DNA from: Candidatus Symbiopectobacterium sp. 'North America'
Lineage (GTDB): Bacteria > Pseudomonadota > Gammaproteobacteria > Enterobacterales > Enterobacteriaceae
Direction: 5' to 3'
Assembly: GCF_015762685.1 (NCBI RefSeq)
Contig: NZ_PEHF01000089.1
Coordinates: 21,963-85,962 of the forward strand
DNA length: 64,000 bases
Below, in pieces: positions 1-9,836 of this stretch (position 1 is its first letter; each line of letters begins with the position of its first letter). The notes below the pieces were generated by a model, which was not told where the DNA came from, did no database searches, and worked only from the letters and a program-made list of their open reading frames with translations. A program made the position numbers and the translations under genes.

Positions 1-1
1 A

Positions 2-670
2 CAGTTTGGCCTTAAGGTTCTGCCCACACGCGCCGCGCTGGTACCGTTTACCCTACATAAACCGCTGCTGGAGCAGATACAGACGCTGTCCGGCGTTTCC
101 GTGCCCGTGGTGGTGATCGCGAAAAACGGTGTCAGCTTTAAAGAGAGTCTGCTGTTTACCCATCGTGGTCTTTCTGGCCCGGCCATTCTGCAACTGTCTA
201 GCTATTGGCTACCGGGCGAAATGGTGACAATCAATCTGTTGCCACAGCACGATCTTAACGTACTGCTTGCCGAGCAACGTGCAGCACACCCCAATCAAAG
301 CCTGAAAAATACGCTGGCACTGTGGCTGCCGAAACGCTTGGTCGAGTGCCTGCAAACCTTGGGGATAGTGCCCGAGGTTTCACTGAAGCAGCTGCAATCC
401 CCACAGATCGCAGCGCTCATTGAAAATCTGCACGCCTGGCAAGTGCAACCCAACGGTACGGAAGGCTATCGCACCGCAGAAGTCACCCTCGGCGGCGTGG
501 ATACGCGTGAGTTATCGTCAAAAACTCTGGAGGCCAGTAAAGTGCCAGGCCTCTATTTTATCGGCGAAGTGGTGGACGTTACCGGCTGGCTGGGCGGCTA
601 TAACTTCCAGTGGGCGTGGAGTTCCGCTTGGGCGTGTGCGCAGGCGTTGAACGTTGTCCAACATAAGTAG
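2..670 (+). CDS. yhiN: HI0933/YhiN-family FAD-dependent oxidoreductase, 3' part
   Basis: C-terminal 222 codons of a flavoprotein whose 5' end lies outside the window; the frame is open from base 2. The end carries the family signature: GGVDTREL, then KVPGLYFIGEVVDVTGWLGG and YNFQWAWSSA, which in HI0933/BaiN-type proteins closes the FAD site. E. coli YhiN is about 400 residues, so about half is visible. The physiological substrate is unknown for this family. The last residues show no lesion. It ends 46 bases before the convergent phosphoribosyltransferase gene. Confidence 0.85.
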   Translation, partial: QFGLKVLPTRAALVPFTLHKPLLEQIQTLSGVSVPVVVIAKNGVSFKESLLFTHRGLSGPAILQLSSYWLPGEMVTINLLPQHDLNVLLAEQRAAHPNQSLKNTLALWLPKRLVECLQTLGIVPEVSLKQLQSPQIAALIENLHAWQVQPNGTEGYRTAEVTLGGVDTRELSSKTLEASKVPGLYFIGEVVDVTGWLGGYNFQWAWSSAWACAQALNVVQHK

Positions 671-715
671 GTCTGGTGTACCCACATGATCGGTTTGATC
701 GTTGCTGACAGGCGC

Positions 716-1216
716 TTAACGCTTCAATTTGGCGACGTAAGGGAGATTTCTGTACTTATTCTCCCACGGCATACCATAGCCAATCAGTAAATCATAGTTG
801 TCCATTTCATACGCAAAATATTGTTTAACAGGGATATCAACCCGACCTGGTTTGACAAACAAAACGGCCACAGAGACCGATTTTGGCGTGAAGTGCTCGG
901 AGATATGGTTAACCAGACGCTTCATTGTCCCACCTGACTCAATCGCATCATCAATGAGGATGACATGGCGGTTACTGATATCGATATTATTATGGAACAC
1001 GATGGGGGAATGATTATTCCTGTCTCCCGGGGTGTGTGTACAGGAAATATAATCCATATTGATATCAAATGTTAACTGTCTGGTCAGGTCTGCCGTGTAG
1101 AGTATACCACCTGGCACTACCGTAATGACAACGGCCTCATAAAAGTCCTGATTGAGTTGCGCGGCAACCTGACTGACACCTTGCGCAATCGAGGATAACG
1201 TCACCGACATGTTCAT
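716..1216 (-). CDS. Hypoxanthine-type phosphoribosyltransferase homologue
   Basis: 166 residues, close to the usual Hpt length. The PRPP-binding loop VILIDDAIESGGTMKRL (residues about 86-102) matches the acidic-pair motif of type I phosphoribosyltransferases, and the C-terminal region YGMPWENKYRNLPYV matches the hood of Hpt (usual form YGIDYAQRYRHLPY). The first loop normally binding pyrophosphate reads VVPGGILYTADL instead of LRGS-FMADL, so this is a divergent paralogue rather than the housekeeping hpt. The expected reaction is base plus PRPP to nucleotide plus pyrophosphate; the base is not predictable. It appears intact. It may be co-oriented with the broken transporter upstream of it. Confidence 0.7.
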   Translation of the reverse strand: MNMSVTLSSIAQGVSQVAAQLNQDFYEAVVITVVPGGILYTADLTRQLTFDINMDYISCTHTPGDRNNHSPIVFHNNIDISNRHVILIDDAIESGGTMKRLVNHISEHFTPKSVSVAVLFVKPGRVDIPVKQYFAYEMDNYDLLIGYGMPWENKYRNLPYVAKLKR

Positions 1217-1240
1217 GTTTCATAGCAGATTCCCCTCAGA

Positions 1241-2140
1241 TTAACGGTGTAATTTACCCTTGGCATCAATGGCAATCAGCAGCACGAATGAGAGGATAAG
1301 CAGCGTGCCGAGCCAATCAGGCAGCGTGAAGGTAATGCCCAACAGCAGCAAGGACAGTACGGCGCTGGTCAGTGGCTCTGCGCAGCTAAGAATGCTGGCC
1401 TTTTGGCCGCCAATCAGCGATGCGCCTTTGAGATACAGGCTAAACGTCACGGCAGTGCCCACGATAATCAGATAGAAGAAGGCAAACAGGCCCAGACCGT
1501 TAACCGCAATATTCTCTTCCGGCAGCAGGAAAAACGGCATCATCGATACCCCGGCAATAAACATGCTCCACCCCACCACCAGCAATGTGCCGTGTTGGGA
1601 GATCAGCCCCTAGGAGTAGGTGGAATAGAAGGCGGCAGCAAAGGCGGAGGCAATCCCCCAGATCAACGCCACAGGCGAGATCGACAGCGACGTCGGATTA
1701 CCGTGCGTCACCAGCAAAAAAGTGCCCGCCAGCGAAGTGAGTATCGCGGCGCTAACGAACACACCCAGCAGCTTTTTCCGCGTCAGCGCAAACCAGGTGA
1801 CAATCACCGTTGGGGAAAGAAACTGAAGGATAGTCCCGGTTGCCGCATTTGATTTTTCAATCGTAACCAAAAAAGTAAACTGCACCGTCAACGTGCCGCA
1901 CAGGCTGAAAATAAATAGCTTGATGGCCTCTTTCTTCTCGCCAAATACGCTGAACACCGGCTGCCCCTGCAAGAAACCGAGCATTAACAGAATAATGCCG
2001 GAAAACAGCAGACGCGACATCGTCAACCAACCGGCGGAAATATGCAGATGCTCCATCAAGTATTGGGCACAAACACCAGAACTGCCCCACAGAATGGAGG
2101 CGACTAACACGTACAACATGCCTTGTTTGGCAAGACTCAT
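1241..2140 (-). pseudogene. EamA/DMT-family transporter, single amber
   Basis: A ten-helix drug/metabolite exporter of the EamA family. Alternating hydrophobic segments run through both halves, and the first EamA repeat begins with [14 protein letters not shown]. The frame is interrupted by one TAG at 1610-1612, after residue 176; reading continues in the same frame ([17 protein letters not shown]) to a normal C-terminus. Everything else is open, giving about 299 residues, the usual size. The start is taken at MSLAKQG (2140), because the open frame further upstream looks non-family. Substrate unknown. Probably inactive unless the amber codon is suppressed. Confidence 0.75.
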
Positions 2141-2296
2141 CACAACCTCATGGCGGAATAAAACGGAGTAAGGCGACACCTATTAATCACGCTCACGGCA
2201 CGCAACCAATACGTTATCGCACTATGCCTTACACCATACTGAAGATAGACAGCCTTTTCGATAAGTTAGCCTAAAAAATCTTACCCATACACCAGG

Positions 2297-3424
2297 TTAT
2301 AGTGCTTTTAGCAACGCGAACGCCTCTTTCATCCGATCTTCACTCACCACAAACGCACGCAACTTCCCCTCCTCATCCCTTCCCTGTGCCACCATGCCCT
2401 CCGGTGCCGTGGCAATCTGCCAACGCAAGTCACGGCTACCTGATTCTCCGGCCAGATGTAACGGCAGCGCCAGTGTTTTCACCTTCACCAGCATGGCGGG
2501 CAGCGCGAGCGCGGTATTAACGCCAAGCAGCGTTTTCGCCAGTGCGATAGCGCTTAGCTGGATCGGTTGCAGAAAGGGTCGTACCTGCCCTGCAATCTCG
2601 GCACAGTCACCTAACGCATAGATATCCGCCTGGCTGGTTTGCAGCGTGCTGTCTAGCACCACGCCGCGTCGGGTGACAATCCCGGCGCGCTGCGCCAGCG
2701 CCGTTTCCGGGCGCAGGCCGGTCGCGGCCACCACCACATCCACGTCACTGATGCGATCGCCATTGAATCGGGCACGAATGCCTTTCTCGGTCTGTTCCAG
2801 CGATTGCAGTTTTGCTTTCAACAACAGATTCGTTCTCATATCGACCAGACAGTGTTGCAGGCGGCCACTCACTTCCGGCGGCAGCAATGTTGGCAACACG
2901 CTGGCAGCGCAATCGGCCAGCGTAACCGCCTTACCGGCACGACAAAAATCCATCGCCAGCTCGTTACCAATCAGCCCCGCGCCGACCACCAACACCCGCC
3001 GCGCATCCTGCAACTGCGCTTCACACGCGCGGTATTCTTGCTGGCTGTTCAACGTCAACATCAGCTCATGCCCCGGAACCGGTGGCACCGATGCGCAAGC
3101 CCCCGTTGCCAGCACCAGCTTGCCGTAGCACCATTCGCTGTCGTGACTTTTTACACGATGATGTGCGACATCGATGTCGGTGATCTGTGTATTTGGGTAG
3201 AGCCGTAGCTGATATTACTCAGCAAATGCCCCCATCGACTAACGAGTCAGATCGTCGGCGCATTGCCCTTGGCTTATCACATGGCTGAGATCGGGCTTGT
3301 TATATTCATCCATGCTGTCAGCGGCAATCAACGACAGCGGGATCGCCGTATCCTGCTTGCGAATATGCTTCATCAATTGGCGCGCCGCGAAGCCTGAGCC
3401 GATAATAACGATGCCGTGACTCAT
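2297..3424 (-). pseudogene. norW: Nitric oxide reductase FlRd-NAD(+) reductase, two stops
   Basis: NorW is the NADH-dependent FAD reductase that passes electrons to the rubredoxin domain of NorV. The N-terminus has the FAD-binding [16 protein letters not shown], the second Rossmann motif [15 protein letters not shown] is present, and the C-terminal motif YALGDCAE is conserved. The reading frame is cut by TAG at 3239-3241 and TAA at 3215-3217; both fall where E. coli NorW has glutamine. The rest runs to the end without frameshift, 376 codons in all. The 3' position in norVW and the 4-base overlap with the norV stop are as in E. coli. The pair therefore lacks its cognate reductase. Confidence 0.93.
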
Positions 3425-4866
3425 ACCGCCTCCACCGCCAGTTCATCAAATACCGCCTTACCCAGGGAACATTCCGGGCACAGGAAACTGTCTGGCACCT
3501 GGCTCCACGGCGTTCCGGGTGCCACATCCTGCATCGGCTCACCGTGTGCCGGGTCATACACCAACTGACAGACGCTGCACTGCATCTGTGGCCCCAGATC
3601 GTCGGCAGCTTTCGCTGCACACGCGCAGGCGTCTGGTTGCGGCGTTGCGCGCACGGCCTCCGGCAACGGGGAAAGCGCCCACTGGCGGCCAATTTCACGC
3701 CCGTGCTCGCTGCACATTTCCAGCGCATCGATATCGGGACGCCATTTGGCCTTCAGGGCAATGGTGGTTTCGAAACCGGCATCCATCAAACGGGTTTGCA
3801 CGCGATCGACCGCACCGCCGTTCCAACCATAGCTGCCGAACGCAGAGGCTTTCTTGTTGCGAAAACGCAACCCCGCCAATTCCTCCAGCATGCCTGCCAC
3901 TTTGGGCATCATGACATTGTTCATGGTGGAAGAACCCACCAGAACCCCCTTGGATCGGAACACGTTAGTCAGAATCTCGTTTTTATCGCTGCGTGATATA
4001 TTGAAAATTTTCACCGCGACGCGTGGGTCAACGTCGTTGATACCCTGCGCGATAGCGTCCGCCATCATGCGCTTGTTGTTGGACATGGTGTCGTAGAAAA
4101 TAGTGATGCGATCTTCCTGATAATCCGCCGCCCATTTCAGATACAGCTCCACGATTTGCGTCGGGTTGTCACGCCACACCACACCGTGTGAGGTAGCAAC
4201 CATATCAACCGGCAGATTAAAGCCGAGGATCTCAGTGATTTTCGGCGTCACCAGTCGGCTGAACGGGGTTAGGATGTTGACGTAGTAACGCTGGCACTGC
4301 TCAAACAGTTCGGTCTGGTCAACTTCGTCGTTAAACAGACGTTCATCGCAGTAGTGCTGGCCGAATGCATCGTTACTGAACAGCACCGCATCGCCCGTCA
4401 TGTAGGTCATCATGCTATCCGGCCAATGCAGCATAGGTGTTTCCACAAACACCAACTGTTTACCATTGCCAATATCCAGGGTATCGCCGGTTTTCACCAC
4501 GTGGAAGCGCCATTCCGGGTGATGGTGGTGGCCATTGATGGAGTCAATGGCATTGGCGGTGCAGTAGATAGGCGTATTGGGAATCTGCGACATCAGCTCG
4601 GTTAACGCGCCCGCATGGTCTTCTTCCGCATGTTTGATAATGATGTAATCAATCTGCGCCAGATCGATTTCTGCGCGCAGGTTCTGGACGAAATCATGGC
4701 TGAACTTGTGGTCCACCGTGTCGATAAGCACGTTTTTCTCTTCACGAATCAGGTAACTGTTATAGCTGCTGCCGCGCAAGGTTTTGTATTCGGTGCCGTG
4801 AAAATCACGCACTTCCCAGTCACGTTGCCCTACCCAATGGATGTTGTTCTTTACATGAATAGCCAT
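3421..4866 (-). CDS. norV: Anaerobic nitric oxide reductase flavorubredoxin
   Basis: 481 residues against 479 in E. coli, open throughout. The N-terminal metallo-beta-lactamase-like domain carries the di-iron ligands ([10 protein letters not shown] near residue 79, then H147, D166 and H227 regions). The flavodoxin domain starts around residue 255 ([15 protein letters not shown]). A C-terminal rubredoxin follows, with paired cysteines MQCSVCQ and FLCPECS. It reduces NO to N2O in the cytoplasm under anaerobiosis. SD-like GAGGT lies 7 bases before ATG. A sigma-54 promoter and one NorR site lie upstream, but norR is not adjacent and norW is broken, so electron supply and control are doubtful. Confidence 0.95.
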   Translation of the reverse strand: MAIHVKNNIHWVGQRDWEVRDFHGTEYKTLRGSSYNSYLIREEKNVLIDTVDHKFSHDFVQNLRAEIDLAQIDYIIIKHAEEDHAGALTELMSQIPNTPIYCTANAIDSINGHHHHPEWRFHVVKTGDTLDIGNGKQLVFVETPMLHWPDSMMTYMTGDAVLFSNDAFGQHYCDERLFNDEVDQTELFEQCQRYYVNILTPFSRLVTPKITEILGFNLPVDMVATSHGVVWRDNPTQIVELYLKWAADYQEDRITIFYDTMSNNKRMMADAIAQGINDVDPRVAVKIFNISRSDKNEILTNVFRSKGVLVGSSTMNNVMMPKVAGMLEELAGLRFRNKKASAFGSYGWNGGAVDRVQTRLMDAGFETTIALKAKWRPDIDALEMCSEHGREIGRQWALSPLPEAVRATPQPDACACAAKAADDLGPQMQCSVCQLVYDPAHGEPMQDVAPGTPWSQVPDSFLCPECSLGKAVFDELAVEAV

Positions 4867-4912
4867 ATCAACCTCAAATTATGCGGTAATGCGAATAAGA
4901 TAGTTGGGCTAT

Positions 4913-4928
4913 ATCAATTGGCATGCCA
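4913..4928 (-). promoter_or_regulatory. Putative sigma-54 promoter of norV
   Basis: On the minus strand the sequence TGGCATGCCAATTGAT has the -24 GG and a -12 GA exactly ten bases apart, close to the consensus TGGCACGNNNNTTGCW. It lies about 47 bases before the norV start. E. coli norVW is sigma-54 dependent, so the position is as expected. The -12 GA instead of GC is a possible weakening. Confidence 0.6.
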
Positions 4929-4983
4929 TGTTATTAATTATTTGCTTTTAAATTACTTTATTGTTTCTTCAAAAAAGAAAAAT

Positions 4984-4994
4984 GTCATAATGAC
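4984..4994. promoter_or_regulatory. NorR enhancer half-set: one GT-N7-AC site
   Basis: GTCATAATGAC is a perfect dyad with the GT-(N7)-AC spacing of NorR enhancers. It sits about 56 bases upstream of the -24 element. E. coli norV has three such sites; only this one is visible here, and the sequence beyond it is a different gene relic. Confidence 0.5.
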
Positions 4995-5009
4995 TATACT
5001 TATGTAACT

Positions 5010-5171
5010 CTGGTGGGGAAAACCACCATTCCCAATAACCGGCAAGACATCATCTTTCTGCCGATTGAAGATTTTCGCTGCCTCAGCTATATCTACGCGG
5101 TTTACAACCCGAAAAACACCAACCCGAATATCCATGCCTTTATTGATACCATGAAAAAGATCGCTGAATAA
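5010..5171 (+). pseudogene. C-terminal relic of a LysR-type regulator
   Basis: 54 codons ending with TAA encode LPIEDFRCLSYIYAVYNPKN followed by TNPNIHAFIDTMKKIAE. This resembles the last beta strand and helix of a LysR-type substrate-binding domain. No matching N-terminal part is present; the sequence upstream is the norV promoter region. Deletion has probably joined this stump to norV and removed norR. Family assignment rests on resemblance only. Confidence 0.5.
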
Positions 5172-5239
5172 TAAAGTAAAAAAGGGAAGCGTATACGCAG
5201 CTTCCCCGGAACTTACGTTTATTATCTCAATAGCAAAGG

Positions 5240-6581
5240 TTAGGCGTCACAGTTTTCCATCGGCTCATCAATGGTGACGACAACCAAAAATGTCAGTAAT
5301 GAAATACCCGCCATAAACAGAAACACAGTATTCCAACCGTAATGGTCAAGAATTAACCCGGCAATAAAGGGCGTGGCCGCACCGCCTAATTGCCCCCTCA
5401 TGTTGACAATAGCATTGGCAACCGGGAATTTATCTTTTGCCACGAAAGACATGGGGTAGACCATGTAGGCTGAGAACCCAATGCTCAACAACAAACCGGT
5501 CATGAACAGCAGCAAGGCACACAACGCGGGATTCGCAGGCATATAGAGCAGGCACAGCATCATTACCTATGTCGAAACTGCCGAGAGCAACATGCCAGGT
5601 TTTCTGCGTTTATCCAGCAACGTATCAGAGAGGATGCCACCCAGCAGATTACCCAGCACTGCACCGACCCAAGGTGCCGCAGAGACAAACCCCATACCCA
5701 CCACAGAAAGGTTTTTTTCTGACAGCAGATAGGTAGGGATCCAGGCCAGCAACAAGCTGGAAATCCCTAGCTGACAGTAGTAGCCCAGACCGCAACCAAA
5801 CACATTCCATGAGCGATACACTTGCTGAGTTGTGGTGACTTTAGGGGTATTGCGTACCCGAATAAACCGGTCCAGATAAGGTATCCGTTTGTAGACTTTC
5901 TTCTCCTGCACCTGCGCCGTCGTCTGCTTTTCATTGATGATGTCTACTTCCTGCTGGTTAACGAAGACTGACTCAGCAGGCTTGTCTTTCACAAACAGAA
6001 ACCACATCACTGGCAGTGATCACGCTTGGCAGAGCAAAAAATATAAAGACCTCTTTCCATCCCCAATGCATGATAATAAACGAACCGATGATCGGCGTTA
6101 TCACCGGCCCCAGCTTGATAGAAGAGAGAAAAATACCCGAGGCAATGCCCTACTCTTTTGACGGAAACCAGTTGTTAATGGTGGAGGTTACGCCAATAGG
6201 CAGTGGACCTTCAGCAATGCCTAACAACACCCGGCACATTTTCAGTTGCAAGATGGACCCGGCAAATCCCGTCAGCGCAGTCGCGATAGAGGTGAGGATC
6301 ATAGATGACGTGAAGACCCTTCGCACACCAAAGCGCGTAATCAACCAGGCTGAAGGGATCTGGATAAAGGCATAAGCCAACAGGAACAGGCTGACAAGCG
6401 CGCCGGCTTCCGCATTGGTCATGGTAAATTTTTTTCTGATAAACGGCAGAGCTACTCCCAGGTTAGCCCTGTCTGCTGCCGCAATGGTATAAATCAGAAA
6501 AAATAAAAAAGCGACCCACCACCGATGATGAGTCGGTTTAACCCCTGATGCTGCCTGTTCTATATTCAGACTCATGTTCAA
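5240..6581 (-). pseudogene. MFS permease (anion:cation symporter family), three lesions
   Basis: A twelve-helix major facilitator. The N-terminus has YTIAAADRANLGVALPFI and ITRFGVRRVF, typical of the ACS family of organic-anion (hexuronate, glucarate, galactonate type) symporters. The frame is broken by TAG at 6150-6152, a frameshift near 6010, and TAG at 5567-5569. All segments together cover a complete family-length protein of about 445 codons. The gene begins 5 bases after the end of the RraA-like gene, so it is the third gene of that operon. The substrate may be the acid that the RraA-like enzymes act on; that is inference. Confidence 0.85.
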
Positions 6582-6585
6582 AACC

Positions 6586-7239
6586 TCATTTTACATCGAG
6601 ATAATCAAAGACGCGGTTCAGCTGCATCAATTCCGCTGTTGTTGCACCATTGATAATTTTATTTTTATAGTTATTTTCTTTTTCCTCTCTCTCATCGGAG
6701 AGTTTTATAACATTATCAATCTATTCTCGCTCAATGACGACCAGGCCATCCGAATCGCCGACCACAATATCACTCGATCGGATAATACAGTCACCAATAA
6801 TCAACGTTCCATTGAACGTGCCTGGTTGTTTTTTCTCCGTTCCTCGAATAGAGATTTCTCGTGCAAAGACAGGAAAACTAGATTCAATAATCGCATCGCT
6901 GTCTCTTACCGCACCATTGACCACTAGTCCCGCCAGACCAATATGCTGCGCCTGTGTCGTCAGTACATCGCCCCAAATACCCGCGCCTGTAAAACCATCA
7001 CAATTAATAATCAGTACATCCCCTTTCTTTGCATGCATTAAGGCGTAATGCACCATCAAATTATCGCCGGGACGCATATGTAACGTTAATGCAGGCCCCG
7101 CCATTTTCATACCGCGGGCCAGCGGCTTTATTGCTTCAGACAATGCCCCAACGGCCCCTTGCGCTTCATAAACGGTAGCGCTTCCCAGTCGAATTAAATG
7201 TTCGACCACGGCATCAGTCAGCGTATTTTCATTTTTCAC
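6586..7239 (-). pseudogene. RraA-like aldolase/regulator, single amber
   Basis: A 217-residue RraA-like fold. Members include 4-hydroxy-4-methyl-2-oxoglutarate aldolase and RNase E regulator RraA. The family motif with catalytic Arg-Asp is seen in VVNGAVRDSDAI, and the preceding glycine-rich part reads AGIWGDVLTTQAQ. One TAG at 6721-6723 follows VVIERE at residue 172. The same frame then continues through a charged helix to TGA at 6586, giving the normal family length. Only one base change separates it from an open gene. It follows a second RraA-like gene by 13 bases. The acting substrate is unknown. Confidence 0.75.
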
Positions 7240-7252
7240 GATATGGCCTTAT

Positions 7253-7915
7253 TTATAAAGAGGGATTGCGTTGTAACAGATGATAATTATGCTTCTTCCT
7301 GGCGGAAGAAATAGACATTCCGGCCAGAGCATCATTAACAATTTGCTCTTCGATTGCTTTCATCTCCAATGCGTGATCAATGACTTGAGCAATATGTTTT
7401 TTACCAATCACTACCGCACCATCAATATCGGCCACTATCAGGTCACCCTGATTCACTAACACACCACAGATATTAACGGCACCGGCTACCGCAGCGACCT
7501 GAACCCTGTCTTTGCCTGTACGCATATAATTACCGCAGGCATAAATCGGATAATGTGCATTTATCGCCTCATCGGTATCACGGCTTACACCATTAATAAT
7601 GGTTCCGGCAATACCTTTAGCCGCCGCCACCTGACTTAAAATGCCGCCCCATACGGTACAATCCAGTCGGCCAGCATTATCAATAACAACAACATCCCCT
7701 GGCTCAACCTGATCGATATAATCGCCCACCTAGCCAGGATTATCGGGATCGACAGGAACATAACGCACCGTCCAGGCCCATCCTGCTATTTTTTGATTTC
7801 CCGTAATTGCCTTCAGACCCAGTAATGTTCGAGGCAAAAAAAAGAAATCAAGCTCATCAGCAAGTTCCGGCGTCGTCAGTGTTTTGACCTTTGCTAAATA
7901 TTCAGCATCATTCAT
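7253..7915 (-). pseudogene. Second RraA-like gene, single amber
   Basis: First gene of the operon. It encodes a 220-residue RraA-like protein, start at MNDAEYLAKVKT. The Arg-Asp catalytic signature appears as IINGVSRDTDEA, preceded by VVVIDNAGRLDCTVWGG. TAG at 7730-7732 splits it after residue 61; the frame then continues to the natural end. The two tandem RraA-like genes are clearly diverged from each other, so they are not a recent duplication. In other bacteria such pairs sit beside organic-acid permeases, as here. Probably a relic of hydroxy-acid or oxo-acid catabolism. Confidence 0.75.
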
Positions 7916-8262
7916 TGCGAACCTCTGTATAAACACAAAAACATTTCGCCATAAATATCTGAAATAGCCACACGGGCCGCAACGGTGCATCACTGAACCT
8001 AAGTTAAGAAAAAATGAACATGGTAAAAAAACAGCACTATCACATGATGAAACAAAAAAATAAAAACCATTAAATTCATAGCATTAAAATAATTTTATTA
8101 TATAAAAATAGTTTAAATCTTCGATGGCAATAACTAAAATGTGATCCGCTGAAAAATCTTTATTCTCGCTAGACCCGACACCGCGAGATAAAGTCAGGTT
8201 AGGTTATAATTCGTTCATACAATCAGAGGCAGAAACCGTTTCCCCGTTATTCAGAGGCGATC
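7916..8262. other. AT-rich divergent intergenic region
   Basis: 347 bases between two divergent relics. It is markedly AT-rich (for example 8080-8120) and holds no open frame I can support. Promoters for both sides are expected here, but I see no convincing operator. A short dyad CTCGC/GCGAG lies at about 8166-8188. Confidence 0.5.
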
Positions 8263-9665
8263 ATGACAGTGAATGAATCGGAATCATACACACTGCAAGC
8301 CATTCCTCAGCCGGAAACCTATGCGAGTGTGCAGAGCACCCCTCTTAGCGATGAAACCCTGCGAGAACGCCTAAAGCTCGTCTTACTGGGCATGCGTCAG
8401 CAGGGTCTTGATGCATTGATTATCTATGCCGATAAAGAGCATGGCGGCAATTTCGAGTACCTGAGTGGGTTTATTGCCCGCTTTGAAGAGGCACTACTGA
8501 TCGTCACAAAAAATGGTGCCACTACCTATGTCATGGGGAATGAAAATCTCAAGCTGGTGCCTCACGCCCGACTGCCCGGCGCCGTTTTACACGCCCCTGC
8601 TTCTCACTGCCCGATCAACCAATGCCGCCCGATTTCGATCTCACCACGTTGCTTGCGCGATCGGGCATTCAGCTTTGCCAGCGAGTCGGCATTGCTGGCT
8701 GGAAACACCTGACGTTAAGCGGGTCTTCAGGCCAAGCCATGTTTGATATTCCACATTTTATTTATCAAAGCATTCGGGACACGCAGCCCTCCACCACCAC
8801 GTTGGTGAATACCACCGGTATTTTTATTTCGCCCAACGGGGGCCCACGAGCTGGCGCATTATGAATACGGGGCGAATCTGGCCTACACTGCCATGCTCAA
8901 TGCGATAGAGTTGGATAAAACAGAAAAAGAGATTGCCGCGCTGCTGACTGCCGAAGGGCAACCTCACACCGTGGTGACCATCGCTGCCACCGGCGATCGC
9001 TTTGAGCAAGCCCGGCTTTATCCCAGCGATAAAAAGATAGCGCCAGGCGATAAGTTGTCCCTCACCACCCCGGCTTTAAAGGGGGTCTCAGCAGCCGAGC
9101 GGCCTATGTGGTAAAACATCGCGAAATGCTGTCAGCCAAAACCAATGACTGTCTGGAACGTGTCGCTATTCCTTATTATCACGCCGTGGTTTGCTGGCTG
9201 ACCGCGCTTCGCGTCGGTATCACGGGCAGGGAAATATACGCATTAATTGAGGATGTCCTACCCAAAGAGCGGTTTCACTGGCATCTGAATCCTGGCCATT
9301 TGGTGGCAGATGAAGAGTGGCTCTGCTCACCCATCAGCCAGGATTCCCCCGTCGCGCTCGCCAGCGGTATGCTGTTGCAGATCGATATCATCCCTTCGGT
9401 AGCGGGCTATGCGGGCGCCAGCATTGAAGATACAGTGGCATTGGCTGACGCAGACCTGCGGTCCGAATTGGCCTGCGCGTACCCGGCGCTGTGGCAGCGT
9501 ATTCTCACACGCAGAACGTATCTGGAAGAGGTATTACACATTCCATTGCATGCCGATGTTCTACCGATGTCCAATATCGTCGGTTATTTGCGTCCTTTTC
9601 TGCTGGATAAGCAAAAAGCATTGGTTTGTGGAAGATAACTACCGTGCCGCCAATGCTCATCTTGG
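8263..9665 (+). pseudogene. M24-family peptidase (Xaa-Pro aminopeptidase-like), several frameshifts
   Basis: Pieces of one protein lie in order in different frames. They include an N-terminal creatinase-like domain (GGNFEYLSGFIARFEEALLI), a middle part (LTLSGSSGQAMFDIPHFIYQ) and a pita-bread-like part (GMLLQIDIIPSVAGYAGASI, with NPGHLVADEEWL before it). Frameshifts fall near 8610, 8850, 9095 and 9630. The open segments add up to about 460 codons, the usual size. The canonical metal-ligand histidines are not obvious. The coding trace ends against the inverted repeat at 9660. It is transcribed divergently from the RraA-like operon and may belong to the same catabolic unit. Confidence 0.65.
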
Positions 9666-9719
9666 GTTCAGTCATTATGGGATAGCAAACACGCTATCCC
9701 ATAATGACTGAACCCAAGA
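9660..9719. repeat. Perfect 27-bp inverted repeat with 6-base loop
   Basis: Arms 9660-9686 and 9693-9719 are perfect reverse complements, beginning TCTTGGGTTCAGTC; the loop is AAACAC. There is no T-tract on either side, so a simple intrinsic terminator is unlikely. It sits exactly where the decayed peptidase ends and the AT-rich effector islet starts. It could be a fused pair of mobile-element ends or a small palindromic element. Confidence 0.85.
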
Positions 9720-9836
9720 CTAATTGTTAATAAACACACTAATGATGTCAAAATCATAAAATTGAATTTTGAAAGAAATCAGAGGGATTATGTCATTCAG
9801 TACAGGCTCGTTCTGCACGTTGCATAAGGATGCGCC

